NCBI GenBank assembly: GCA_947258465.1
Contig: CAMYIQ010000310.1
Span: forward strand, 1-31,293
Origin: an uncultured Erythrobacter sp.
Lineage (GTDB): Bacteria; Pseudomonadota; Alphaproteobacteria; Sphingomonadales; Sphingomonadaceae
Reading direction: 5' to 3'
Length of the DNA stretch: 31,293 nt
Shown here one piece after another: positions 14,542 through 22,358 of this stretch. Within the stretch, counting starts at the first letter, position 1, and every line of letters starts with the position of its first letter. Below the pieces are notes generated by a model. It did not search any database and was not told where the DNA came from. It saw nothing but the letters and a program-made list of their open reading frames with translations. The translations under genes and the position numbers were made by a program.

Positions 14542-16470
14542 TCAGGCCCGCGCCTCTTCCACACCGGCGCTGTTGTGGCGCAGTGCATCAAGCACGGTAT
14601 CGACAATATGCGGGGCGTTGAGACCCGCTTCGTCATACTGTTTGGCCGGATCGTCATGGTCCTGGAACAGGTCGGGCAGGCGCATGGTACGGACCTTGAG
14701 GCCGCCATCGGTCAGCCCGCTATCGCTGGCGAACGTCAGGACATGCGCGCCGAGGCCGCCAACGGCGCCTTCCTCTACCGTCACCACAACTTCGTGGCTG
14801 CGCATCAGCTTTTCGATCAACGCCGTGTCGAGCGGCTTGGCGAAGCGCATGTCGGCAAGAGTGGTCGACAGGCCCTTCGCCTCGAGCTGGTCGGCAGCCT
14901 TCTTCGCCTCTTCCAGACGCGCGCCGAGCGACAGGATCGCTACCTTGGTGCCTTCACGGACTACGCGGCCCTTACCGATTGCGAGCTTCTCGAGCGTCTC
15001 GGGAATCTCGACGCCGGTCCCGGCGCCGCGCGGATAGCGGAAGGCGATGGGGCCATCGTCATATTCGGCGGCCGTGTAGGTCATATGCGCCAGCTCGGCC
15101 TCGTCGGCGGCTGCCATGACGACCATGTTGGGCAGCGTGGCGAGGTAGGTGATGTCGAACGAACCCGCATGCGTGCAGCCATCGGCCCCCACCAGACCGG
15201 CGCGGTCGATCGCAAAGCGGACCGGCAGGTTCTGGATCGCCACATCGTGGACCACCTGATCGTAGGCGCGCTGCAGGAAGGTCGAATAGATGGCCGCGAA
15301 GGGCCGCATGCCTTCGGCGGCAAGACCGGCGGCGAAGGTGACGCCATGCTGTTCGGCAATACCGACATCGAACGCCTTGTCCGGATGCGCCTTGGCAAAT
15401 TTGTCGACGCCCGTGCCCGAAGGCATCGCAGCCGTGATCGCGCAGATGCGCGGATCGTCGTTTGCCAGCTTTGCCAGCGTCTCGCCGAAGACGTTCTGAT
15501 AGGCGGGCGGGCCGCCCGAGCTCTTCTTCTGCTCGCCGGTGACGACATCGAATTTGGCAACGCCGTGATATTTGTCGGCGCTGTTTTCGGCTGGGGCATA
15601 GCCCTTGCCCTTCTGCGTCACGACATGGATCAGCACCGGCCCCTGTTCGCTGTCGCGGACATTCTCCAGCACCGGAACGAGATGGTCGAGATTGTGGCCG
15701 TCGATCGGGCCGACATAATAGAAGCCGAGTTCCTCGAACAGCGTGCCGCCGGTGGCCATGCCGCGGGCATATTCCTCGGCCTTTTCGAGCCCGCCCCACA
15801 CGCGCCGGCCGAGCTTCTTGGCGATCTTCGAGGCCATCGAGCGCAGGCCGAGATACTCGCTGCTCGACACCATCCGCGCGAGATAGGCGGACAGGCCGCC
15901 CACTGGCGGGGCGATCGACATGTCGTTGTCGTTGAGGATCACGACCAGGCGATTGCCCGCCTGTTCGGCATTGTTCATCGCCTCATAGGCCATGCCGGCG
16001 CTCATCGCGCCGTCGCCGATGACCGCGATGCCGCGGCCCGGACGGTTCTGCATCTTGTTGGCCATGGCAAAGCCGAGCGCGGCTGAGATCGAGGTCGAGC
16101 TGTGCGCCGCGCCGAAAGGATCGTATTCGCTCTCGCTACGCTTGGTGAAGCCCGACAGGCCCCCGCCCTGGCGCAGCGTACGAATGCGATCGCGCCGCCC
16201 GGTCAGGATCTTGTGCGGATAGCACTGATGGCCAACGTCCCACACCAGCTTGTCGGTCGGCGTGTCGAAGACATAATGGATCGCGGTAGTCAGTTCGACC
16301 ACGCCCAGGCCCGAACCCAGATGCCCCCCCGTCGTGCCGACCGCATCGATCATTTCGGCGCGCAGTTCGTCGGACAATTGGCGAAGCTGGCTCTGCTTCA
16401 GCTTGCGAAGACCGTCGGGAATTTTGACCGTATCGAGCAACGGCGTCTTGGGGCGGCTTGTCATGGCCAT
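14542..16470 (-). CDS. dxs: 1-deoxy-D-xylulose-5-phosphate synthase
   Basis: Thiamine-diphosphate enzyme condensing pyruvate and glyceraldehyde 3-phosphate, the first step of the MEP isoprenoid pathway that supplies carotenoids, quinones and hopanoids. Full length at 642 residues. Motifs in order are GHLGSGLGVVELTTAIHYVF (near 50), GHQCYPHKILTGR, HSSTSISAALG, the cofactor motif GDGAMSAGMAYEAMNNA, FEELGFYYVGPIDGHN, then the pyrimidine domain with DVGIAEQHGVTFAAGLA (catalytic glutamate) and DRAGLVGADGCTHAGSFD. Two ATGs at 16470 and 16464 are possible and neither has a strong ribosome site. It is not beside xseB or ispA, unlike in many proteobacteria. Confidence 0.97.
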   Translation of the reverse strand: MAMTSRPKTPLLDTVKIPDGLRKLKQSQLRQLSDELRAEMIDAVGTTGGHLGSGLGVVELTTAIHYVFDTPTDKLVWDVGHQCYPHKILTGRRDRIRTLRQGGGLSGFTKRSESEYDPFGAAHSSTSISAALGFAMANKMQNRPGRGIAVIGDGAMSAGMAYEAMNNAEQAGNRLVVILNDNDMSIAPPVGGLSAYLARMVSSSEYLGLRSMASKIAKKLGRRVWGGLEKAEEYARGMATGGTLFEELGFYYVGPIDGHNLDHLVPVLENVRDSEQGPVLIHVVTQKGKGYAPAENSADKYHGVAKFDVVTGEQKKSSGGPPAYQNVFGETLAKLANDDPRICAITAAMPSGTGVDKFAKAHPDKAFDVGIAEQHGVTFAAGLAAEGMRPFAAIYSTFLQRAYDQVVHDVAIQNLPVRFAIDRAGLVGADGCTHAGSFDITYLATLPNMVVMAAADEAELAHMTYTAAEYDDGPIAFRYPRGAGTGVEIPETLEKLAIGKGRVVREGTKVAILSLGARLEEAKKAADQLEAKGLSTTLADMRFAKPLDTALIEKLMRSHEVVVTVEEGAVGGLGAHVLTFASDSGLTDGGLKVRTMRLPDLFQDHDDPAKQYDEAGLNAPHIVDTVLDALRHNSAGVEEARA

Positions 16471-16542
16471 TGCTCTACACTTGGAAATCGAAACTGTCGA
16501 TGAACGGTTCGTCGACGAAAACGAACGGTTTGCCGTCGAGAA

Positions 16543-17010
16543 TTACTCTGCGCAGTCATCGCACAGGCCGCGAAGTTCGACCACCGGGCGCACATCGGTA
16601 AAGCCCGCATCCCTGCCGGCCTCCCGCAAGGCGCCGGTCACGCGATCATCGTCGATATGCGTTGCCTTCCCGCAATCGTCGCAGATCAGGAAGATACAGT
16701 CGTGCCGACAGCCGGGATGCGTATTGACCAGATAGGCATTGGCGCTCTCGATCCGCTTGGCAAGGTTGGTCCGCACGAACAGATCGAGAATCCGGTAGAC
16801 GCTGTTGGGGGCCACGCGTTTGCCGCGCGAACGCGAAAGGTTGTCGGCAATGTCGTAGGCGCTGGCGGGCTTGTCGTGCCGGGCGAGCTCTTCATACACC
16901 GACTGGCGCATACCCGTCCATTGCTCGCCGCTGTCGACCAGCGTGAGGCGGGCGGCTTCAAGCAGGGCATCGCCTGCATGTTCGTGGTGAGCGTGTGCGT
17001 GAATAGCCAT
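16543..17010 (-). CDS. zur: Fur-family zinc uptake regulator (Zur-like)
   Basis: Metal-responsive repressor of 155 residues. The winged-helix domain includes SAYDIADNLSRSRGKRVAPNSVYRILDLFVRTNLAKRIES, matching Zur (AYDLLDxL, PxTVYRALDFL, VHKIES) better than Fur. The dimerisation part has the structural zinc pairs CDDC near residue 110 and CDDC at the extreme C-terminus (GLCDDCAE), also Zur-like. The first ten residues are histidine-rich (HAHAHHEH), a likely additional metal-binding tail. It is expected to repress zinc uptake genes under zinc sufficiency; none of those genes is in this window. The ATG at 17010 was chosen from the family length; an open extension to 17235 lies over msrA. It is 72 bp from dxs. 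Confidence 0.85.
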   Translation of the reverse strand: MAIHAHAHHEHAGDALLEAARLTLVDSGEQWTGMRQSVYEELARHDKPASAYDIADNLSRSRGKRVAPNSVYRILDLFVRTNLAKRIESANAYLVNTHPGCRHDCIFLICDDCGKATHIDDDRVTGALREAGRDAGFTDVRPVVELRGLCDDCAE

Positions 17011-17048
17011 GAAGAGCCCAAATAGGCGCCCGGCCCGTTCGCCGCAAG

Positions 17049-17729
17049 CTAGCCCGGCTGGAAGCGCGCCGAATAGACCCCTGGATACAGCGCCTTCAAA
17101 GCTTTCACCTTGGGAGCATCCCAGCGCACGATATAGCCGTGGCGGGGGTTTTTGAGCATGAAATCCTGATGGTAACGCTCGGCGGGATAGAAGGCCTGGG
17201 CGCGCTCGATCTTGGTGACGATCGGCTTCGACCACAGCCTGGCCGCGCGCAATTGCCGGAGATAGGCAGTGGCCACCACGGCCTGTTTGCGCGATTGGGG
17301 CACCAGCGCGCTGCGGTAATGCGCCCCCACATCGGGACCCTGCCGGTTAAGCTGGGTGGGATCGGCAACCACCGAGAAGAAGATGCGAAGCAACTGATCG
17401 TAGCGGATCACCTTGGGATCGTAAGTGACCTTCACCGCCTCGGCATGGTCGGTGATGCCCGATGAAACGAGCTTGTACGCCGCCTGCCGCTTGGTGCCGC
17501 CGTGATAGCCGGAAACAGCGCTCTTCACGCCCTTGACGTGGCTGAAGACTCCTTCGACACCCCAGAAACATCCGCCAGCGAAGACTGCGGTTTTCAGCCC
17601 TTCGCCTTCCTCGGCGAGACGCTTGGCGGCAGGCGCCGCGACCGTCTTCTCTGCCGCACTGGCAGGCTCTTGGCAGGCCGACACGGCAAGCCCGAGCGCT
17701 GCCGCGGCAAGGGCGGCGCGCCAGTGCAT
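17049..17729 (-). CDS. msrA: exported peptide-methionine (S)-S-oxide reductase MsrA
   Basis: Reduces methionine-S-sulfoxide. The active site GGCFWG lies near residue 55. HAEAVKVTYDP supplies the conserved glutamate and GPDVGAHYRSALVP the conserved aspartate region. AFYPAERYHQDF is the usual C-terminal element. The N-terminus is a lipoprotein signal (hydrophobic stretch, then SAC, cysteine about residue 19), so it is probably a periplasmic lipoprotein. After the lipid cysteine the only cysteine is the catalytic one, so the C-terminal resolving cysteines are missing and recycling must use another thiol. The ATG at 17729 overlaps by one base the TGA of a 43-residue ORF upstream (TGATG), suggesting translational coupling. 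Confidence 0.92.
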   Translation of the reverse strand: MHWRAALAAAALGLAVSACQEPASAAEKTVAAPAAKRLAEEGEGLKTAVFAGGCFWGVEGVFSHVKGVKSAVSGYHGGTKRQAAYKLVSSGITDHAEAVKVTYDPKVIRYDQLLRIFFSVVADPTQLNRQGPDVGAHYRSALVPQSRKQAVVATAYLRQLRAARLWSKPIVTKIERAQAFYPAERYHQDFMLKNPRHGYIVRWDAPKVKALKALYPGVYSARFQPG

Positions 17730-17860
17730 CAGAAAATCGCGGCGATCAGTTGCGGCACGGCCGCGAAGATTTCGCCACCGCTGGTAAGCAGCACGGCGAT
17801 GGCACCGGCACCGAAGCCGATGCCGAAATTGCGATAGAGGTCGGGAGTGAAGAGGGTCAT
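17729..17860 (-). CDS. 43-residue membrane-type small protein coupled to msrA
   Basis: Short ORF starting with ATG at 17860 and reading MTLFTPDLYRNFGIGFGAGA, then a hydrophobic, glycine/alanine-rich stretch ending FAAVPQLIAAIF. It looks like a small membrane protein with one or two short hydrophobic segments (residues 12-26 and 30-43). Its stop overlaps the msrA start (TGATG), the main reason to believe it is translated. The ribosome site is weak (GAAAG 6-10 bases upstream). I do not recognise a named family. It is too short for default gene finding in many pipelines. Confidence 0.6.
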   Translation of the reverse strand: MTLFTPDLYRNFGIGFGAGAIAVLLTSGGEIFAAVPQLIAAIF

Positions 17861-17871
17861 ACATTATCTTT

Positions 17872-17888
17872 CGTCGGGATTGCCGACG
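17872..17888 (-). terminator. hairpin between purH and the small msrA-linked ORF
   Basis: CGTCGG (17872-17877) and CCGACG (17883-17888) form a 6-bp stem with a 5-nt loop, about 80 bp past the purH stop and 11 bp ahead of the small ORF on the minus strand. It may end purH transcripts or lie in the leader of the small ORF. No T-tract follows. Confidence 0.35.
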
Positions 17889-17968
17889 TGGTTACACGCG
17901 CTGCCATTGCAACGCGCTTAATCGGATCGTTGTGATCGGTTCAGGCGATCGAGCACCCGCTGGCCGGA

Positions 17969-19555
17969 TCAGTGGCGAAAGTGGCGCATCCCGGTGAAGA
18001 CCATGGCCAGCCCCTTTTCGTCCGCCGCCGCGATCACTTCCTCGTCGCGGATCGAACCGCCCGGCTGGATGATCGCGGTCGCGCCCGCTTCCGCCGCAGC
18101 CAGCAGGCCGTCGGCGAAGGGGAAGAAGGCATCGGAGGCTACCGCGCTGCCGACAGTGCGGCTATGGTCCCAGCCGTATTTCTCCGCCGCTTCGGCGGCC
18201 TTCATCGCGGCAATGCGCGAGGAATCGCGGCGGTTCATCTGGCCCGCACCGATCCCGGCCGTGGCACCGTCTTTGGCATAGACGATAGCGTTGGACTTCA
18301 CATGGCGCGCCACGGTCCACGCGAAGAGGCAGTCTTTCAGCTCCTGCTCACTCGGCTCGCGCTTGGTGACGACCTTGAGGTCGGCTTCGCTGATCGCGCC
18401 ATTGTCGCGCGTCTGCACCAGCAGCCCGCCGGTTATCGGCTTGACGGACAGGCCGCCACGGCGCGGATCGGGCAAGTCGCCGGTAACCAGCAGACGCAGG
18501 TTCTTCTTTTTCGCAAAGGCCTCGCGCGCTTCGTCGCTGACTGACGGGGCGATGACGACTTCGGTGAAAATTTCGCAGATCGCGCGCGCGGTTTCTCCGT
18601 CGAGTTCGGTATTGACCGCCACGATCCCGCCGAAAGCCGAGACGCTGTCGCAGGCGAGCGCCTCGTTCCACGCATCGAGCAAGGTCGAAGCCTGCGCGAC
18701 ACCGCAGGGATTGGCATGTTTGACGATCACCACCGCCGGATCGCCGCCGCTAAACTCGGCACACAGTTCGAGCGCGGCATCGGCGTCATTGTAATTGTTG
18801 TAGCTGAGTTCCTTGCCCTGCAACTGCTCGGCCTGCGCGATACCCTGCACGCGCGGGCCGGAGGGCGTGTAGAGCGCGGCCTTCTGATGCGGATTTTCGC
18901 CATAGCGCAGTTCGACCGGGGTCTTGCCGTTGACCGCCAAGAAATCCGGGAAGAGCTGCTGCTGATCGGCAAAGGCGAACCACTGGCTGATCATCGAATC
19001 ATAGGCTGCGGTGGCAGCGAAAGCCTTGGCCGCGCATCGGCGGCGGAAATCGAGAGAGGTTGCACCGCCGGCTTCGAGTTCGCCGATCAGCGTATCGTAA
19101 TCGGCCGGATCGGTGACGATGGTGACGAACTGGTGGTTCTTCGCCGCGCTGCGCACCATAGACGGCCCGCCAATATCGATATTCTCGATAATCTCGTCGC
19201 GCTCCGCCCCGCGCATCACGGTCGCTTCGAAGGGGTAGAGATTGACCACCACCAGATCGATCGCGCCGATCCCGTGCTTTTCCATGGCGGCGGCGTGTTC
19301 GGGATTGTCGCGCACGGCCAGAAGGCCGCCATGGACCATCGGGTGCAGCGTCTTCACGCGGCCGTCCATCATTTCGGGAAAATCCGTCAGGTCGGAGACG
19401 TCGCGTACCTCGAGCCCCGCCTCGCGCAGCGCCTTGGCCGTGCCGCCGGTCGAAACCAGCTCCACGCCTTTAGCCGCGAGCGCCTTGCCCAGATCCACCA
19501 AGCCGGTCTTGTCGGACACCGAAAGCAGTGCCCGCTTGATCGTTACATCCGTCAC
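17969..19555 (-). CDS. purH: bifunctional AICAR transformylase/IMP cyclohydrolase
   Basis: Catalyses the last two steps of purine synthesis: formylation of AICAR with 10-formyl-THF and ring closure to IMP. The 528 residues match the family length. The N-terminal cyclohydrolase part starts ALLSVSDKTGLVDLGKAL, followed by STGGTAKAL and GRVKTLHP. The C-terminal transformylase part has the active-site VKHANPCGVA near residue 255, SAFGGIVAVN, and the closing DAFFPFADGL and IQPGGSIRDEEV. The start is ATG 19555. It lies 7 bp downstream of the heparinase-like gene and probably in one operon with it and rpe. Confidence 0.97.
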   Translation of the reverse strand: MTDVTIKRALLSVSDKTGLVDLGKALAAKGVELVSTGGTAKALREAGLEVRDVSDLTDFPEMMDGRVKTLHPMVHGGLLAVRDNPEHAAAMEKHGIGAIDLVVVNLYPFEATVMRGAERDEIIENIDIGGPSMVRSAAKNHQFVTIVTDPADYDTLIGELEAGGATSLDFRRRCAAKAFAATAAYDSMISQWFAFADQQQLFPDFLAVNGKTPVELRYGENPHQKAALYTPSGPRVQGIAQAEQLQGKELSYNNYNDADAALELCAEFSGGDPAVVIVKHANPCGVAQASTLLDAWNEALACDSVSAFGGIVAVNTELDGETARAICEIFTEVVIAPSVSDEAREAFAKKKNLRLLVTGDLPDPRRGGLSVKPITGGLLVQTRDNGAISEADLKVVTKREPSEQELKDCLFAWTVARHVKSNAIVYAKDGATAGIGAGQMNRRDSSRIAAMKAAEAAEKYGWDHSRTVGSAVASDAFFPFADGLLAAAEAGATAIIQPGGSIRDEEVIAAADEKGLAMVFTGMRHFRH

Positions 19556-19562
19556 GTGTCGG

Positions 19563-21425
19563 TTATTCCATGCGTTTGAGCAGCCAAGGGAAACGCCCCC
19601 CGCTGCGCGATGTCAGTCCTTCGACGACAAGCTGTTTGGTCGCTCGCGGGCGTCCCTGCCCGTCGACCCAGAGGCTGTCCTCGATCGCGATTTGCGCCTC
19701 GCCGCTATCGCCTCCGAGCCGGAATTGCCAGTACCTTCCGTCGGGCAGCGCCAGTCCGGCCCCGCGCCTGTCGTCCGCCAGCCCGGCTTCGATGCCATGA
19801 CCGAGGTGAAAGCGGATCGCGAAGGCTATCTTGCCGCGCTTGCCCTGCCGTCCCGAAGGTTCGAGCATGTCCTCGCCCGACAACCCGCTGCCATCGGCGC
19901 CGAGCAACAGCGTGCGGCGATGAATCAGGCCGTAACGCGCGGCATAGCCATTATGCGAAGCTTCGAGCCGCACCGCATCGCGGCCCTTTTGCTTGACCGC
20001 TGTGCGCGCGATATCGACTTCCTCGACGCCCTTGCCGATCTGCCCCTTGATCAGCACGGCAGTGGAATTGGCATCGTCGAGCACCAGCGTCGAATGGGCT
20101 GCCGTGCCACGCAGGCCCTGTTCGATGCGCACCGGAACCTGTCCCCCGGCCAGCTCTCCACCGCCGCAATTGACGATGATGCGCTGCTCGCCATGCGACA
20201 GTTCGAAGGCGAGTGTGGACGCGCAGCCATGGCGTGCATGGCGCGCACGCGGCGGTGGGGCCGCATCGAGCACGAGCACCGATTTGCCTGCATCCACACG
20301 CTGATATCCCCAGTGACGGCACTCCTTGCTGGGACGGGCACGGATACCGCTGGCCGCGATCAGCGCATCGAGCCGCGCGGCCGAGGTTGCCCCGCCCCCC
20401 TGCCAGCTACCGACCCCGCGGTCCCCCATCCGCAAAGCGAGAAGCGGGGGAACCAGCATGGCGAGCATGGTCTCGAGCGCGGGCGGCGGATCGCGATCGA
20501 CCGCTTCATAGCAGGCGCGCAGATCGACCAGCAGCGCGATGGCCTCCATCTGCGCGAGCGGGCTGCGCGAAAGCACGCCGCCATCATCGCTGACCAGTTC
20601 GCCAAGGGCGCGCAGCAATCCTGCTTCCCCGAACAGGCGGCGCGGGCGGCCATCGGGCATGAGCAGGCCCGCTGCCACGATCGCGCACCAGCCCGCGACC
20701 TGCCCGAGCCGATCGTCGGCGCTGGCCACCTGGCGGTCGAGAAAGCGTGCCGTCGCTTCCATTGCCTCCAGTGCCTGTCCGCGCAATTTGGCATCGCCGC
20801 CCAAGAGCAGGGGCGCGTGAACCAGCCAGCCCAGCAATCGCAGCCCCGCGTGCTCGACGCTCCATGCAGGCCCCTTGGCGGGAACTGGATTGGCCTTGAG
20901 CCAGCGGGCCAGCAGCTTCTCGCCAATCGCAGCGCCTTCCTCGCGCGGGGCGCAGGCGCCGAGATCGCGCAGCCAGGTAAAGCCCTGCACCACGCGCTGT
21001 ACCGGAGGGGTCAGCGATGCATTGCTGGCGAAATCGACCTTGTCGACCGGCACTTTGAGCCCATGGACGAGGAATTGCCCCGCCCGCAAAGCCACCCCCG
21101 CGGCACGTTCTCCTTCCAGCGGGCTGGCGACGGTTGCCAGCATGCGCAGGGCAGAGGGCTTGCGCAGCGGCGCCGCAAGCACCGAGCCGGGCACGCCGAT
21201 CCGGTAGGCCCAGCGAACCACGCTGTCGACGGGGCCTGCGCGTGGTGGACGAAAGTCGGACAGGACCAGCGCACGTGCCGGTTCGACGGCGACCGCTTCC
21301 AGTTCGGCGGGGGCCACCGGATCGACCAGCGGCTCTGCCATGCCGGTGAGCGGCAGGGCCGGCGCGGCTTCGCTGTCGGCGGCATTGCCATCCGCGCGCG
21401 GAAGAGTGCGCGCGTCGTGGCTCAT
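19563..21425 (-). CDS. heparinase II/III-like family protein
   Basis: Protein of 620 residues with an alpha/alpha toroid-like N-terminal half (about residues 90-330, e.g. GFTWLRDLGA, GLRLLGWLVHAPLLLGG) and a beta-rich C-terminal heparinase II/III-like half (about 360-600). The latter has HGCASTLAFELS, IVNCGGGE, and AAHSTLVLDDANST. The classical HxHAD-type motif is altered (C and S at the second His and Asp positions), so lyase activity is not assured. There is no signal peptide; the N-terminus is rich in D, E and A, suggesting a cytoplasmic protein. The ATG at 21425 overlaps the rpe stop by 4 bp (ATGA) with AAAGGG upstream; the frame stays open to 22187 only as antisense-free overlap with rpe. 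The conserved place between rpe and purH is odd for a polysaccharide enzyme. Confidence 0.88.
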   Translation of the reverse strand: MSHDARTLPRADGNAADSEAAPALPLTGMAEPLVDPVAPAELEAVAVEPARALVLSDFRPPRAGPVDSVVRWAYRIGVPGSVLAAPLRKPSALRMLATVASPLEGERAAGVALRAGQFLVHGLKVPVDKVDFASNASLTPPVQRVVQGFTWLRDLGACAPREEGAAIGEKLLARWLKANPVPAKGPAWSVEHAGLRLLGWLVHAPLLLGGDAKLRGQALEAMEATARFLDRQVASADDRLGQVAGWCAIVAAGLLMPDGRPRRLFGEAGLLRALGELVSDDGGVLSRSPLAQMEAIALLVDLRACYEAVDRDPPPALETMLAMLVPPLLALRMGDRGVGSWQGGGATSAARLDALIAASGIRARPSKECRHWGYQRVDAGKSVLVLDAAPPPRARHARHGCASTLAFELSHGEQRIIVNCGGGELAGGQVPVRIEQGLRGTAAHSTLVLDDANSTAVLIKGQIGKGVEEVDIARTAVKQKGRDAVRLEASHNGYAARYGLIHRRTLLLGADGSGLSGEDMLEPSGRQGKRGKIAFAIRFHLGHGIEAGLADDRRGAGLALPDGRYWQFRLGGDSGEAQIAIEDSLWVDGQGRPRATKQLVVEGLTSRSGGRFPWLLKRME

Positions 21426-22084
21426 TGCCGCCCTTTCAGCGCGGCGATATTCGCCGCATAGCGCGACGGCCCGCCCTTGAAGGTCGCCGATCCGGCAACC
21501 AGCACATCGGCTCCGGCATCGACGCAAAGCCGCGCGGTTTCGGCATTCACACCGCCATCCACTTCCAGATGGATGGGCTTGCCCAGCGCATCGATGCGCT
21601 TGCGGATCGCCTCGATCTTGCGAAGCTGCGAAGGGATGAAGCTCTGCCCGCCAAATCCGGGATTCACGCTCATCACAAGGACAAGATCGGCATCTTCCAG
21701 AATATAGTCGAGCGATTCGACCGGCGTGCCCGGATTGAGCACGACACCCGCCTTTTTGCCGAGATTGGAAATCGCCTGCAGCGTGCGGTGGATATGCGGT
21801 CCCGCTTCGGGATGCACGGTGATGATGTCCGCCCCGGCCTCGGCGAACGCCTCCAGATAGGGATCGATCGGCGCAATCATCAGGTGGACGTCGAACGGCT
21901 TGTCGGTATGCGGACGCAACGCCTTCACCACAGCCGGACCAATGGTGATGTTGGGCACATAATGGCCATCCATCACATCGACATGGATCCAGTCCGCGCC
22001 AGCCGCATCGATCGCCTGCACCTCCGCGCCCAAGGCGGCGAAATCGGCAGACAGAATGGACGGGGAAATCAACGGAGTGGTCAT
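21422..22084 (-). CDS. rpe: ribulose-phosphate 3-epimerase
   Basis: Interconverts ribulose 5-phosphate and xylulose 5-phosphate in the pentose phosphate/Calvin pathways. The 220-residue TIM barrel shows the family sequence in order: ISPSILSADFAALG, ADWIHVDVMDGHYVPNITIGP (metal-binding His and Asp), FDVHLMI, HPEAGPHIHRTL, VLVMSVNPGFGGQSFI, and LEVDGGVNAETA. The ATG at 22084 (MTTPLIS) is the usual start; an in-frame GTG at 22093 lies three bases past a GAGG. It is the first gene of a probable operon with the heparinase-like gene and purH. Confidence 0.96.
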   Translation of the reverse strand: MTTPLISPSILSADFAALGAEVQAIDAAGADWIHVDVMDGHYVPNITIGPAVVKALRPHTDKPFDVHLMIAPIDPYLEAFAEAGADIITVHPEAGPHIHRTLQAISNLGKKAGVVLNPGTPVESLDYILEDADLVLVMSVNPGFGGQSFIPSQLRKIEAIRKRIDALGKPIHLEVDGGVNAETARLCVDAGADVLVAGSATFKGGPSRYAANIAALKGRQ

Positions 22085-22246
22085 GCGGGGCACGGGCCTC
22101 GGGTCGCGTGTGAGCTTTGGCCAGCCCTACGCGCGCGAAAGGAAGGTTAACAAGCGAGCGCGAAGCCTTTTTCCACATGGGCCGCAAGCACGCCGCATGC
22201 CGACTGCCCCTTTCGCGGGTATGCCGACCAAATCATGCGTGGCGCA

Positions 22247-22277
22247 GTAATTCAGCCGTAATTCAGCGCAATATAGT
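22247..22277 (+). promoter_or_regulatory. direct repeats and -10 element upstream of the DUF2141 gene
   Basis: Two identical 10-bp repeats GTAATTCAGC at 22247-22256 and 22258-22267 have an 11-bp period, one helical turn apart. Five bases later TATAGT (22272-22277) is a good -10 sequence without a recognisable -35. This layout fits an activator-dependent promoter in which the repeats replace the -35 element; the regulator is unknown. Confidence 0.4.
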
Positions 22278-22317
22278 AAAGTCGCATCCATATCTCGGGG
22301 CCGTACGCCTCGCTCTT

Positions 22318-22335
22318 CCGGCACTCATGTGCCGG
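22318..22335 (+). promoter_or_regulatory. leader hairpin of the DUF2141 gene
   Basis: CCGGCAC and GTGCCGG form a perfect 7-bp stem with a TCAT loop. It ends 23 bp before the DUF2141 start, downstream of the candidate -10 at 22272, so it would be in the 5' UTR. A role in mRNA stability or translation is possible. Confidence 0.45.
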
Positions 22336-22358
22336 TCTCCTAGGGATTACCACGAACA

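Noticed and set aside
14143..16086. 647-codon open frame on the plus strand
   Set aside because: Antisense shadow of dxs running out of the LysR gene; composition is that of a complement frame and dxs is certain on the other strand.
17011..17235. N-terminal extension of the Zur frame over msrA
   Set aside because: Fur-family length and homology begin at ATG 17010; the extension overlaps MsrA coding sequence in another frame.
19242..21461. 739-codon open frame on the plus strand
   Set aside because: Lies opposite purH and the heparinase-like gene, both clearly coding; no recognisable domain.
21426..22187. N-terminal extension of the heparinase-like frame
   Set aside because: The frame is open across rpe, but the translated extension is arginine/cysteine-rich noise, and ATG 21425 has the ribosome site and the ATGA overlap.
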